Below, one piece after another: positions 52,712 to 61,648 of a DNA stretch of 64,000 bases (position 1 is the stretch's first letter; every line of letters starts with the position of its first letter). The stretch spans positions 605,478 through 669,477 of the forward strand of contig NZ_QENQ01000001.1 in assembly GCF_003096275.1 (NCBI RefSeq), read 5' to 3'. The notes beneath the pieces are model-generated. The model was not told where the DNA came from, ran no database searches, and saw only the letters and a list, made by a program, of their open reading frames with translations. The stretch comes from Sphingomonas pokkalii. Its GTDB lineage: Bacteria; Pseudomonadota; Alphaproteobacteria; Sphingomonadales; Sphingomonadaceae. Position numbers and translations under genes: made by a program.

Positions 52712-53658
52712 GCGGGTTCGCCTATGTAGTGAAGGACGGCAAGGTAGAGCAGCCGACGATGCGCGCGGCGCTCGGGCAGAATGGCGGCCTCACCTGGATC
52801 CATCTCACCACCAATGACGAGCGCGCCCAGCTCTGGCTCAGCGGCGAGGCGAAGCTTTCCCCCTATGTCATCGATTCGTTGACCGCGACCGAAACCCGGC
52901 CGCGCTGCGACGCGGTGGGCGACGGCGCGGTGATCAATCTGCGCGGCCTTTCGTCGGAGGCGACCACCGCCTCCGATCCGCTGGCATCGATCCGCATCTA
53001 CGCGATGGGCGGCTGCGTCTTCTCGGTGACGCGCAAGCATCTGAGCGCGTTGCAGGCGGTGCGCGAGGAGGTCGAATCGCACAAGATCCTCGATCCCGGC
53101 GACCTGATCGCTGCCTTCGCCCAGGCGATCACCGAGGAACTGGATCCGGTCGTCGCCGAGCTCGGCGATTCGCTCGACGATTGCGAGGAGCAGATTTCCG
53201 GCCACCGGGCGTTCGAGCTGCGGCGGATGGTCAACAAGGTGCGGGTGCAGGCGATCGGCTATCGCCGCTTTCTCAACCCGCAACGCGCGGCGATCGAGAA
53301 GCTGGCGGGGCTGCCCGGCGACTGGCTGCGGGACGATGACCGGTTGCACCTCTCCGCCGCCGCCGACCGTGCCGCGCGCATGGCCGAAGAAGTGGAGAGC
53401 ATCCGCGAACGCGCCGCGCTGACCCATGAGACGCTCACCGACCTGCGCGGCGAGCTGCTCGACCAGCGCTCGCTGGTGATCGCCATCGTCGCGATGGTAT
53501 TCCTGCCGCTGACGTTCCTCACCGGACTGTTGGGGATGAACGTCGATGGTATCCCCTACGCACACGAGCCTTGGGCGTTCTGGGGCGTGGTGGGGGTCTG
53601 CCTGGCGATGGCGCTGGGCATCACCGGCCATTTTCTCCGCCGGCACTGGTTCGAGTGA
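52708..53658 (+). CDS. CorA-family divalent cation transporter (ZntB-like)
   Basis: 316 aa, TTG start sharing bases with the previous stop (TTGA). A soluble N-terminal domain (~1-250) holds 'GLTWIHLTTNDERAQLWLSG' and long helices ('ALTHETLTDLRGELLDQRS'), then two C-terminal membrane helices: 'MVFLPLTFLTGLLGMNVDGIPY' with the GMN filter and 'WGVVGVCLAMALGITGHFLRR'. It carries Mg2+ or Zn2+; the residues after GMN fit the ZntB side of the family. It is the last gene of the argH-lysA run. Confidence 0.9.
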   Translation: MSGFAYVVKDGKVEQPTMRAALGQNGGLTWIHLTTNDERAQLWLSGEAKLSPYVIDSLTATETRPRCDAVGDGAVINLRGLSSEATTASDPLASIRIYAMGGCVFSVTRKHLSALQAVREEVESHKILDPGDLIAAFAQAITEELDPVVAELGDSLDDCEEQISGHRAFELRRMVNKVRVQAIGYRRFLNPQRAAIEKLAGLPGDWLRDDDRLHLSAAADRAARMAEEVESIRERAALTHETLTDLRGELLDQRSLVIAIVAMVFLPLTFLTGLLGMNVDGIPYAHEPWAFWGVVGVCLAMALGITGHFLRRHWFE

Positions 53659-53669
53659 CTCGCAAATAA

Positions 53670-53767
53670 CCGTCATCCCCGCGGAAGCCGGGATCCATTC
53701 GCCACGCCGTTGCAGCAGCAGCCTTATCGGCGACCCCAATGGATTTGGGCTTTCGCCGGAATGACGG
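53670..53767. repeat. 98-bp element with 30-bp terminal inverted repeats
   Basis: The left arm (53670-53699) begins CCGTCATCCCCGCGGAAGCC and the right arm (53738-53767) ends as its near reverse complement, differing at few positions. The spacer is 38 bases. The arm sequence CGTCAT(C/T)CC.GCG.AAGC..G is of the kind found in many copies in proteobacterial intergenic regions (REP/MITE type). It lies between the cation transporter and the convergent FMN reductase gene and may also act as a terminator. Confidence 0.82.
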
Positions 53768-53788
53768 CTGGTGGGGTGTTCCCGCGCC

Positions 53789-54325
53789 TCAGCGCTTCAG
53801 AAAATCGAAGATCTGCCCCACCATCATGTCGAGCGAGCCCTGGCAATGCGCCTCGACGTCCGGCGTCTCGACCGTGTTCACCGCGATCCCCATCGGCGTC
53901 GGCCAGCCGCGCAGGGCATGGGTGATGGTGCGCAGCGCCTGCAGCGTGGAGACGGAAGCCTGCCAGCCTGCCGCGGTTGCGATCAGGCCCACGGGAAGCC
54001 CGTCGAAATAGACGCGGTCGTCGCGGCTGAGCAGCTCGACATAATCGAGCGCGGTCTTCACCAGGCCCGAAAGCGTGCCGTGATAGCCCGGCGAGCCGAC
54101 GATGACGGCGTCCGCACTGCGCAACGCTTCGACGAAGCGGATCACCTTTTCGTCGCTCTCGCCATGCTCGGGCTCGAAATGCGGGAAGACGATATCCGGG
54201 CCGGTGAGCAGGGTGGTGCGCGCGCCGCGCGCCTCGGCACGGGCGAGGACGGCGGCGAGCAGCTTTCCGGTGCTGGACTGGGCGCGCAGCGTACCGCCCA
54301 GCGCGACGATGTGAGGCGTGTGCAT
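53789..54325 (-). CDS. NADPH-dependent FMN reductase
   Basis: 178-aa flavodoxin-like protein. 'VALGGTLRAQSSTGKLLAAVLARAEARGA' begins the phosphate-binding loop of the FMN_red family, and 'ADAVIVGSPGYHGTLSGLVKTALDYVELL' is the flavin-binding and dimer signature. It reduces FMN, quinones or similar acceptors with NAD(P)H in the cytoplasm. It follows the M28 peptidase gene by about 50 bases on the same strand. No specific partner seen. Confidence 0.88.
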   Translation of the reverse strand: MHTPHIVALGGTLRAQSSTGKLLAAVLARAEARGARTTLLTGPDIVFPHFEPEHGESDEKVIRFVEALRSADAVIVGSPGYHGTLSGLVKTALDYVELLSRDDRVYFDGLPVGLIATAAGWQASVSTLQALRTITHALRGWPTPMGIAVNTVETPDVEAHCQGSLDMMVGQIFDFLKR

Positions 54326-54373
54326 GAGATACTCGCTAGAGCAAGCCGGCGCGGGGCGCCAGCGTTGGCGCCG

Positions 54374-55720
54374 TCATTCGGGTTTTCCGCCCGGCTTCCA
54401 TGCCGGCCTGGTGTCGCCATTGGCCAGCATGTGCAGGGGGGCGACCAGCGACTGGATCGCCCGGGTCATGAATGCGATGTCGATATTGGCGATCGTATCG
54501 TCCTTGCTGTGATAGGTCGGCACCACCGCCCAGCCCGAAATGGTGTGGGCGACCACGCCCTTCAGCGCGAGGGCATAATTGTCCGATCGCTGGAAGAAAT
54601 TTTCGTCCGGATAGGGGTCGGCGGCGAGCAGTGCGCCGTGCCCCTTCAGCGTTTCGCCCAAGGTCGAGCGTTCGAAGCCGGTCATCATCATCGTGCCGGC
54701 GGGAAGCTTGGGATCCTGCGCGCCGATCATCTCGATTTCGACATTGGCGACGATCTGGTCGAGCGGTACCGGCGCATGGGCGATGAAATGGCGCGCGCCA
54801 TAGCCGCCGATTTCCTCCGACCCATAGGCGACGAACAGGATGCTGCGTCGGGTGCGGCCGCGCGCCGCCAGCGTGCGGGCGAGTTCCAGCACGGCGGTGG
54901 TGCCGGAGGCATCGTCGTTCGCACCGTGCATCACGGTGCCGTCGGGCTGAATGCCGAGATGGTCGAGATGGGCGCTGAGCAGCAACACGCCAGCCTGGGG
55001 ATCGGTGCCGGGCAACCAGCCGAGCGCATTGGTGGTGGTGCTGGTGGTTTCCTCGATCGGCACGGTCAGCGCCGCGTTCGCGCCGCCCTGTCTTGTCAGG
55101 GCATCGAATGCGGCGGCGGGCAGCACTATGAGCGCCGGGCGCGCTTCGGGTTCGGTACCCCGCAGGAAGCCCGGCAGGCGGGGAGTGCCGCCCAGTCGTT
55201 CGACCAGAGCCTTGGTGTCGGCGGATTCGCGCAGCAGGACGGCGCGGGCGCTCTTCATCCGGGCGGCAGTGCGATAGATCTGCATTGCCGGCTGATCGCC
55301 GGTGACGAGCAGCATATCGGCCGGCGCCGCGCGCGACAGCGCCTTGGCGGGAACGACGCGCAGCATCCCTTCGGCGCCCTTGCCGTCGCCCATCAACAGC
55401 GTGGCGCCCGCGATCGGCGTGCCGTTCACCGTCAGCGTCGCCGGGGCCTTGAGCTTCAGCCGCACGATCTCGGCCTTCTGCAGATAGCCGTTCATGCCCG
55501 GCGCGGGCTGAAGACCAAAGGCCTGGAACTGGGCGGCGACATAGGCCGCGGCGATCGCTTCGTCGGCGGTCGCGCTGCCGCGTCCGCGCAGTTCGTCGCC
55601 GGCGAGGAAGGCTTCATGGGCGCGGACCCAGTCGGCGCTGACCTCCGCCTGTTGCGCTGCGGCCGGCACCGCCAGCACACTCGCCGCGGCCCATGCCGCC
55701 AACCGCCACCCACGATTCAT
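54374..55720 (-). CDS. M28-family metallopeptidase, exported
   Basis: 448 aa from the ATG at 55720 (GGGGGTG before it); ATG 55732 is also possible. A Sec signal ends near PAAAQQ. The M28 zinc ligands are visible: 'LLSAHLDHLGI', 'HGANDDASGTTAVLELART', the Glu-Glu of 'YGSEEIGGYGARHFI', 'VEIEMIG' and the late 'PTYHSKDD'. A protease-associated insert (about 110-220) comes before the zinc site. It acts as an aminopeptidase-like enzyme in the periplasm or outside. It lies directly behind the TonB-dependent receptor gene, about 80 bases apart, and may share its transcript. Confidence 0.9.
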   Translation of the reverse strand: MNRGWRLAAWAAASVLAVPAAAQQAEVSADWVRAHEAFLAGDELRGRGSATADEAIAAAYVAAQFQAFGLQPAPGMNGYLQKAEIVRLKLKAPATLTVNGTPIAGATLLMGDGKGAEGMLRVVPAKALSRAAPADMLLVTGDQPAMQIYRTAARMKSARAVLLRESADTKALVERLGGTPRLPGFLRGTEPEARPALIVLPAAAFDALTRQGGANAALTVPIEETTSTTTNALGWLPGTDPQAGVLLLSAHLDHLGIQPDGTVMHGANDDASGTTAVLELARTLAARGRTRRSILFVAYGSEEIGGYGARHFIAHAPVPLDQIVANVEIEMIGAQDPKLPAGTMMMTGFERSTLGETLKGHGALLAADPYPDENFFQRSDNYALALKGVVAHTISGWAVVPTYHSKDDTIANIDIAFMTRAIQSLVAPLHMLANGDTRPAWKPGGKPE

Positions 55721-55798
55721 GTGCACCCCCATGTCCTTGCCGAACGGGAATGGGGCAAGCCGGCGCGGCACGCAACCGGGTGCCGCGCCGGTGCCGGA

Positions 55799-58363
55799 TC
55801 AGAAGAACAGCTTGCGAATGCTCAGGGTTACGGCCCGCCCGGTCGGGTCGAGCAGGTCGGGCTGGTAGTTGACCGGGACGACGCCGGTCTGGTCGGTCAC
55901 CCGCTGGCGGGTGTTGAGCAGGTTGCTGACGCCCAGGCTGACCCGGGTGCCGCGCAGCCAGCGATGCTCGCGCACCAGTTTTATCTGGCGGCCCAGATCG
56001 GCGAAGACCCGCAGATTGAACGTGCCGAGATCGCCGAAATTCAGGCGGTCGGTGTTGTTCAGCCCGGTGAAGACGGTGGTGCTGCTTTGCCATTTGTAGC
56101 CGAGCCGGATGCCGACGCCGTTCTTGGTGAAGCCGGCCTGCGCATCGATCTGGTGCGCCGGCTGGCCGCCATTGTTGCCGGCGGCATCGCCGTTCAGCAG
56201 ATCGAGGATCGGCACGCCGTCGCGTATCTTGATCTGATTCTTGAAATACCAGGTGTGATAGAGGCTGAACTGCATCCGGCCGGCCAGCGCGCCGTTCGGG
56301 CCGCCGAACCCGCCCCGGCCGCCGCGGAATCCGCCGCCGCCGCCCGGTGTCGCGCCCGTGGGCGGCGCCGGCGGCGGTCCGAACAGGCTGCCGCCAAAGG
56401 GCGGGCGGCCGGGCTGGCCATTCTGCCCTGGCTGCTGGCCGAACAGCCCGGCGCGTCCCTCCGGCGGCAGCGGCTTGCCGCCGGCGATGGCGGCGGCGCG
56501 CTCCGCCTCGCGCTGGGCACGCAGCGCGGCGATCTTCTTTTCCAGCGACGACTTGATCGGCACCGAGAGGTTAAAGCCCCAGCGAAGCTGCTGCGTATTG
56601 TTCTCGGCGAAGTTCACCGCGCGATTGTCAATGCTCACCAGGTCGCCGTCCGCATCGCGCACGAAGCGATCGGGGAAGGCGGCTTCGACCGGCGCGGTCA
56701 CGGCGGGAAGCGAGGCGATGTCGTTGCGGATGCGCGTGGTGACGTAATCCGCGCGAAACGACAGGTCGGTCTTTTCGGAGGGGCGCAGCTCCAGTCCCAG
56801 CTTCATCACATGCCGCTTTTCCGCCTGGAGCAACGGATTGCCGCCGGTGATCGTCGTCACCGTGACGGTTTGGCCGGTGCGATAATCGAACACGCGGGTG
56901 TTGGGGCTGGCGATCACCGGGTTGCCGAGTTGGCCGGTGGTCGGCGCATCCTCGGTATCGGTCCAGGAGGCGATCAGCCGCACCGGCTTCAGCGGCGACC
57001 AGTTCACGCCATAGCCGGTGGTGGTCAGCGTGCCGAAGTCCGACAGATGCTGCACGGCGACGTTGCCGTTGATCGTCAGGTCGCCAAGCGGCTGGAGCAC
57101 GTCGCGGCGACGGCTGGCGATCGGCAGGTCGATGTTGAGCTGGCTGCTGGCGATGTTGCGCGAAAGCGACGCATCGCTGGGCTGGCCGCCGCGGAACGCG
57201 GTGCTGTCGAAGCTGCTGAGCGAACCGCCGAGGCGCAGCGACGTCGAGACGTCGCCCGCCGGCAGCTTGAACAGGGGCCCGCGGAGCAGCGCATCGACAC
57301 CGCCGACGTTCGAGGTCGATTCGCCGCGATCGGCGGGCCGCGCGGCGCCTGCGGCATCGAAGCCGCGATCGGTGATCGTGTTGCTGCTCGTGCGGTCGTA
57401 ATTGCCGACGATCGACCAGCTCCAGGCGTTCCCCCAGGGCAGGCCATCGCCGTTCAGCGTCGTGCCGAGATGCGCGGTGATCGTGCGGCTGCTGGCGGTA
57501 AGCGGGCTCGGGTCGGTGGGCAGCGCGAGCGGCGCCGCCACCTGCGAGAGCGCCAGGCCGCGAAGCGCCTCGCTCTGCTGCACTTCGAGCGTGCCATTGA
57601 TCGTCGCGCCCAGCTTCGCGTTCAGATCGCGCGCATAGGAACCGTTGATGTTCAGATCCTGGCTCGGTGCGACCAGGGTGCGATACGGCGCCTGGTTGAC
57701 GCCGCTGCCGTCGCCGATCGTCGGCAGCACGTTGCGCTCGCTTTCGAGCAGCGCCGAATTGCCCTGGTACTTCACGTCGAGGTTGACGCGGCGATCACGG
57801 TTGATCTTGAGGATATCGGCTTGCACCTGCTGGGTGCTGTTGCCGCCTTCGGTCGGCGCGCCGGCTTCGAGTTCGGTGGTGAGGGCGCGAAACCGTTCGC
57901 GCAGCACGAAGTTGACGACGCGCTGATCGGCCGAATAGCCGAACTTCAGCGCCACTTCCTCGGCCAGGATGTCGACGCGTTCGATCGCCTCGGTCGGCAG
58001 GTCGCGGATCTCGGCGAAGCTGGAGATGCGACGGCCGTTGAGCAGCACCACCGGCCGGCCGCTGCCGCGCCCGCTGCCGGTCTGCGGGGCGAGTTCGTTG
58101 AGGAGATCGGCTACCGACGACACCGCATAGGCGCGGATATCGGCCTGGTTGAGCTGGATCTCCGGCGGAATGTCGCTCTGCACCGCGCCGCGCGGCGCCG
58201 AGGAGGTGACGACGATCTCGTCGGTATAGGGATCGCTTTCCTGCGCCGGGGCCTGGGCGGGGCTGTTGCTCGGTTGTTGCTGCGGCGCGGTGGTCTGTGC
58301 CTGTGCCACCAGCGGCGATACGCCCGCCAACAGACCTGCCAGGGTGGTCCCCAGTCGCTTCAT
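55799..58363 (-). CDS. TonB-dependent outer-membrane receptor with Gly/Pro-rich insert
   Basis: 854 aa from the ATG at 58363; the frame opens upstream across the tRNA and is not real there. Sec signal, a Gln/Pro/Ala-rich linker, the TonB-box-like 'DEIVVTSS', then the plug with 'SSVADLLNELAPQTG', 'PVVLLNGRRISS' and 'IERVDILAEEVALKFGYSADQRVVNFVLR'. The rest is a beta barrel ending in Phe (LSIRKLFF). A low-complexity Gly/Pro/Arg-rich stretch near residues 590-645 (about 56280-56470 in DNA) probably forms a surface loop. It imports a large nutrient or metal chelate; the downstream peptidase may hint at peptides. Confidence 0.9.
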   Translation of the reverse strand: MKRLGTTLAGLLAGVSPLVAQAQTTAPQQQPSNSPAQAPAQESDPYTDEIVVTSSAPRGAVQSDIPPEIQLNQADIRAYAVSSVADLLNELAPQTGSGRGSGRPVVLLNGRRISSFAEIRDLPTEAIERVDILAEEVALKFGYSADQRVVNFVLRERFRALTTELEAGAPTEGGNSTQQVQADILKINRDRRVNLDVKYQGNSALLESERNVLPTIGDGSGVNQAPYRTLVAPSQDLNINGSYARDLNAKLGATINGTLEVQQSEALRGLALSQVAAPLALPTDPSPLTASSRTITAHLGTTLNGDGLPWGNAWSWSIVGNYDRTSSNTITDRGFDAAGAARPADRGESTSNVGGVDALLRGPLFKLPAGDVSTSLRLGGSLSSFDSTAFRGGQPSDASLSRNIASSQLNIDLPIASRRRDVLQPLGDLTINGNVAVQHLSDFGTLTTTGYGVNWSPLKPVRLIASWTDTEDAPTTGQLGNPVIASPNTRVFDYRTGQTVTVTTITGGNPLLQAEKRHVMKLGLELRPSEKTDLSFRADYVTTRIRNDIASLPAVTAPVEAAFPDRFVRDADGDLVSIDNRAVNFAENNTQQLRWGFNLSVPIKSSLEKKIAALRAQREAERAAAIAGGKPLPPEGRAGLFGQQPGQNGQPGRPPFGGSLFGPPPAPPTGATPGGGGGFRGGRGGFGGPNGALAGRMQFSLYHTWYFKNQIKIRDGVPILDLLNGDAAGNNGGQPAHQIDAQAGFTKNGVGIRLGYKWQSSTTVFTGLNNTDRLNFGDLGTFNLRVFADLGRQIKLVREHRWLRGTRVSLGVSNLLNTRQRVTDQTGVVPVNYQPDLLDPTGRAVTLSIRKLFF

Positions 58364-58497
58364 CGTTGTTCCGTCCCTTGTTACCGAATCACAAGCGGGC
58401 CCGCAGGCCCGCCCTTCATCGTTTGGCGGGTACGACGCACATGTCGCAAAACTGTGCCGGAGGATCCGATAAATGTCGCGGCGCAGTGCGCGGATGC

Positions 58498-58521
58498 GAA
58501 AATGGGGGCCGGAGCCCCCAT
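58498..58521 (-). terminator. Rho-independent terminator after tRNA-Leu
   Basis: On the minus strand ATGGGGGC and GCCCCCAT form an 8-bp stem with a 4-base loop, followed by TTTTC. It lies 14 bases after the tRNA CCA end, between the tRNA and the receptor gene. It should end the tRNA transcript and protect the receptor gene from read-through. Confidence 0.8.
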
Positions 58522-58534
58522 CGTCTTTGTTCAC

Positions 58535-58621
58535 TGGTGCGGTCGAGAAGACTCGAACTTCCACGGCCTTTCGGCCACAACGACCTCAACGTTGCGCGTC
58601 TACCAGTTCCGCCACGACCGC
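58535..58621 (-). tRNA. tRNA-Leu(GAG)
   Basis: 87 bases on the minus strand with encoded CCA. The acceptor stem GCGGTCG/CGACCGC, a D arm with TGGCGGAACTGGTAGACGC, anticodon loop TTGAGGT (anticodon GAG), a long variable arm (TGGCCGAAAGGCCG) typical of leucine tRNAs, and the T arm AGTTCGAGTCTTC are all present. It reads CUC and CUU codons. Confidence 0.96.
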
Positions 58622-58738
58622 ACGTGAATTTCCGCCGGCATTTCCATACCAGCGGCTGGTAAGGCAGCGGCCCCTAGCAAAGCGAAACCGGGCTGGCAAC
58701 CCGCCTTGTGCGGCTTTCTTGACGGCGATCATGCGCCT

Positions 58739-60109
58739 ATGCGCGAAGACATGTCTGCCAACACGCCCCTCGCCGCGGAGACGCGCCGGATTCTAGCGCT
58801 CGCCTGGCCGGTGATCCTCACAGGGTTGAACTGGACGATTCTGCATGTGACCGATGTCGTGGTCGTCGGCCTGACGGGCACGCATCAGGTGGCGGCACTG
58901 GGCGCCAGCCGCACGATCACCTTTCCGGGAATCGTGATGGGGCTGGGCGCGCTTTCGGGCGTGCTGGTGCATGTATCGCGCGCGGATGGGGCGGGCGATC
59001 TGCGCGGCACCGGGCAGGTGCTGCATCGCGGCCTGTTGCTGGCCCTGATGCTGGGGCTGGCGAGCGGCGCGCTGCTGTTCGGCTTTGCGGCCCCGTTGCT
59101 GGCGATGGCGGGCGTTGCGCCCGATCTGGTGCCGGTGGCGGCACCGGTGGTGCGCATGATGGCGCTGGCCTATCCGTTCCAGCTGGTGACGATCGCCGCC
59201 AGCTTCTTCCTCGAAGGCGTCAGCCGGCCGGCCCGCGTCACCACCGTCAATCTGGCGATCCTTCCCGTCAACGGGGCGCTCGCCTGGCTGCTCGCGACGG
59301 GCGCCTGGGGGATGCCCGCTATGGGCGCAGTGGGGGCTGCGGCCGCAACGGTGATCGCATCGGCGCTGGGCGCGGTGGGCATGGTCGCCGCCGCCTGGAC
59401 TCTGCCGCGCGCGCAGGCACGCGGCGTACACGCGCTGCATTCCTTGGCGCAGCCGGCCAATTGGGCTGGCGCCTGGGCTCTGGCGCGGTTCGGCGTGGTG
59501 CCGGCGATCGCTTCCGGGCTTGAGCTGGTGGGTTTTTCGATCCTGATCGCGCTGTCGACCCAACTCGGCGAATCAACGGCCCATGCCTTCCAGATCGTGT
59601 TCTCGATCCATAACGTCACCTTCGCGGTGGCGCTGGGCCTTGGATCGGCCGCGGGTGTGCGCGTGGGCAACGCGGTGGGCGAAGGTGCGCCGCAGGCAGC
59701 CGCGAGGCGCGCCGCGATTGCGGCGGTGCTGGCGGCTATCGCCACCGGGCTTCTGGCCGCCGTGCTGATCCTGATGCCCATGCTGGCGGTGCAGGGGTTC
59801 CCGGCGAATGCCGATGTGCACGCGATCGCCGCGCCGATGCTGGTACTATGGTCCCCGTTCGTGCTGTTCGACGGGATCCAGGTGGTGTTCGTCTATGCGC
59901 TGCGTTCGCTGGGCGATCAGGTGGCGGCGGGGATCAACGGCATCCTCGCCTTCTTTGTCGTCACCGGCGGGCTGGGCCTGTTGCTGGTGGGCGGTGGCTA
60001 TGGCGCGCAGGGACTGGTGCTGGCTTCAGGCCTCGGCATGGTTGCCGCCGCGCTGCTGAACGGCGGGCGGCTGTTCCAGGTCACTCGCCGATTTCGCTCG
60101 CAAAGCTGA
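58739..60109 (+). CDS. MATE-family multidrug/Na+ efflux protein
   Basis: About 456 aa; ATG 58739 or 58751 are both possible. Twelve hydrophobic segments in two similar halves. 'ILALAWPVILTGLNWTILHVTDVVVVGLTG' and 'VVRMMALAYPFQLVTIAASFFLEGVSRP' match MATE proteins, and 'LGLGSAAGVRVGNAVGEG' is the second-half signature. It exports cationic drugs or metabolites in exchange for H+ or Na+. Its last 29 bases overlap the convergent zinc-ribbon gene. Confidence 0.9.
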   Translation: MREDMSANTPLAAETRRILALAWPVILTGLNWTILHVTDVVVVGLTGTHQVAALGASRTITFPGIVMGLGALSGVLVHVSRADGAGDLRGTGQVLHRGLLLALMLGLASGALLFGFAAPLLAMAGVAPDLVPVAAPVVRMMALAYPFQLVTIAASFFLEGVSRPARVTTVNLAILPVNGALAWLLATGAWGMPAMGAVGAAAATVIASALGAVGMVAAAWTLPRAQARGVHALHSLAQPANWAGAWALARFGVVPAIASGLELVGFSILIALSTQLGESTAHAFQIVFSIHNVTFAVALGLGSAAGVRVGNAVGEGAPQAAARRAAIAAVLAAIATGLLAAVLILMPMLAVQGFPANADVHAIAAPMLVLWSPFVLFDGIQVVFVYALRSLGDQVAAGINGILAFFVVTGGLGLLLVGGGYGAQGLVLASGLGMVAAALLNGGRLFQVTRRFRSQS

Positions 60110-60785
60110 GCCGGGCGACCTTGGCTTCGGCCGGCACGTCCACCTTGGCGCCGTTGAATTCCATGCTCGCCTGCGGATCGAGCGTGCGCGTCGCCGGCGT
60201 GATCCGCCAGCCATAGACTTCCCGGCTCGCCCCATCCATCAGCCGGATGCGGATATCGGGCACATGCTGGGCGGTGCGGGTGGGGTTGAGCACCTTACCG
60301 GAGACGATGAACAGTCGGCTGCCGTCTACGCGGGTCTTGAGTTCGACGTTCTTCTCGCTGAACAGCAGGGGCGTTTCGGTTGCGCCGAAATTCAGGCCGA
60401 TCTGCGCCGCGAGGCCCGGCGCCTTCCAGTGGAGCAGCGCGGCAGCCCCCAGGAGTACGGACAGCGTGGCGACGATCGCCGCGATCGTCCAGGGCAGGCG
60501 GTTTCGCCGGGGGGCGGGCGGCGGATCGATGAACGGATCATAGTTCGGCGTTTCTGGCGCCGCTTCCACCGGATCGACGATGGGCGGCGGCGGGGGCGCC
60601 GATTCCTCCGCCACGGTGGGCGGCGCCGGCACCGCTTCGGGCGCGGGTTGGAACGACGCTGGCGCCTCGGGCGCCTGGAACCAGCTGTGCTTGCAGTTCA
60701 CGCACCGAACGGTGCGGCCGTCCGGGCCGATCGCCGAACTCGGCACGTCATAGCGCGATCCGCACTGGCTACATTCCAAGATCAT
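60081..60785 (-). CDS. Zinc-ribbon (MJ0042) membrane protein
   Basis: 234 aa. The N-terminal zinc ribbon has Cys5, Cys8, Cys28 and Cys31 ('MILECSQCGSRYDVP', 'VRCVNCKHSWFQ'), the MJ0042 type. A Pro/Ala-rich linker (~40-100) leads to one membrane segment (~112-130) and a C-terminal domain of the DUF3426 kind ('SGKVLNPTRTAQHVPDIRIRLMDGASREV'). The ribbon would sit in the cytoplasm and the tail in the periplasm. It is divergent from ftsE, which is the common order in sphingomonads. Function unknown. Confidence 0.85.
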   Translation of the reverse strand: MILECSQCGSRYDVPSSAIGPDGRTVRCVNCKHSWFQAPEAPASFQPAPEAVPAPPTVAEESAPPPPPIVDPVEAAPETPNYDPFIDPPPAPRRNRLPWTIAAIVATLSVLLGAAALLHWKAPGLAAQIGLNFGATETPLLFSEKNVELKTRVDGSRLFIVSGKVLNPTRTAQHVPDIRIRLMDGASREVYGWRITPATRTLDPQASMEFNGAKVDVPAEAKVARLSFASEIGE

Positions 60786-60946
60786 GCCGTCGGCCCCCTT
60801 TTACCCGACCAGAAACGCGCCGGATGCGAAGACTAGCCGTGCCGATTCCCGCCAGCAAGCGGCTTGGCGCCGGCTTGAGCGGCATCGGGGCCTGTGCGAT
60901 GGCGGCAGCTCCAGCGGATCAAGAAAAGGGGCAGGCCGCACGGCGC

Positions 60947-61648
60947 ATGGCAAACATCGTGCATTTCGAACAGGTTGGCCTGCGCTATGGCACCGGGGCG
61001 GAAACGCTGTCGGATGTCAGCTTCACGCTTGCCAAGGGCGGTTTCTATTTCCTGACCGGTGCTTCGGGGGCGGGCAAGACATCGCTGTTGCGGCTGCTCT
61101 ACCTCGCGCAGCGGCCGACGCGCGGCAGGATCGGGCTGTTCGGCGAAGATGCCGGCGCGCTGCCCCGGCGGAGCCTGCCGGCGTTGCGCCGCCGGATCGG
61201 TGTGGTGTTCCAGGATTTCCGGCTCGTCCCGCATCTTTCGGCCTATGACAATGTCGCGCTGCCGCTGCGGCTGGCCGGCGTGCGGGAAAGTGCGATCGAC
61301 GCACCGGTGCGCGAGATGCTGGAATGGGTGGGCCTGAGCGCGCGGGCGACCGCGAAGCCGCCCACGCTATCGGGCGGCGAGCAGCAGCGCATTGCCATCG
61401 CCCGCGCGGTGATCGCGCGTCCCGAACTGCTGGTTGCCGATGAGCCGACCGGCAATGTCGATCCGGAGATGGCCGATCGGCTGCTCCATTTGTTCGAAGC
61501 GCTGCACCGGCTGGGTACGACGGTGGTGATGGCGACGCACGACCTGCACCTGATCGGCCGAATTCCCCAGGCGCACCGGATGCGCGTGGAGAAGGGCCGG
61601 CTGGTCGACCCGACAGGTGCGCTGCTGCACCCGCCGGGGCAGGCATGA
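60947..61648 (+). CDS. ftsE: Cell division ATPase FtsE
   Basis: 233 aa from the ATG at 60947 ([15 protein letters not shown]); in-frame ATGs at 60899 and 60824 would add residues not usual in FtsE. ABC ATPase motifs: Walker A '[19 protein letters not shown]', Q-loop '[25 protein letters not shown]', signature '[16 protein letters not shown]' and Walker B '[15 protein letters not shown]'. The Q-loop sentence is characteristic of FtsE. With FtsX it controls septal peptidoglycan hydrolases. Confidence 0.95.
   Translation: MANIVHFEQVGLRYGTGAETLSDVSFTLAKGGFYFLTGASGAGKTSLLRLLYLAQRPTRGRIGLFGEDAGALPRRSLPALRRRIGVVFQDFRLVPHLSAYDNVALPLRLAGVRESAIDAPVREMLEWVGLSARATAKPPTLSGGEQQRIAIARAVIARPELLVADEPTGNVDPEMADRLLHLFEALHRLGTTVVMATHDLHLIGRIPQAHRMRVEKGRLVDPTGALLHPPGQA

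Noticed and set aside
53771..58627. Plus-strand open frame of more than 1600 codons opposite the FMN reductase, M28 peptidase and receptor genes
   Set aside because: It is antisense to three well-supported genes, has no domain and arises from GC-rich codon bias that removes stops in the opposite frame.
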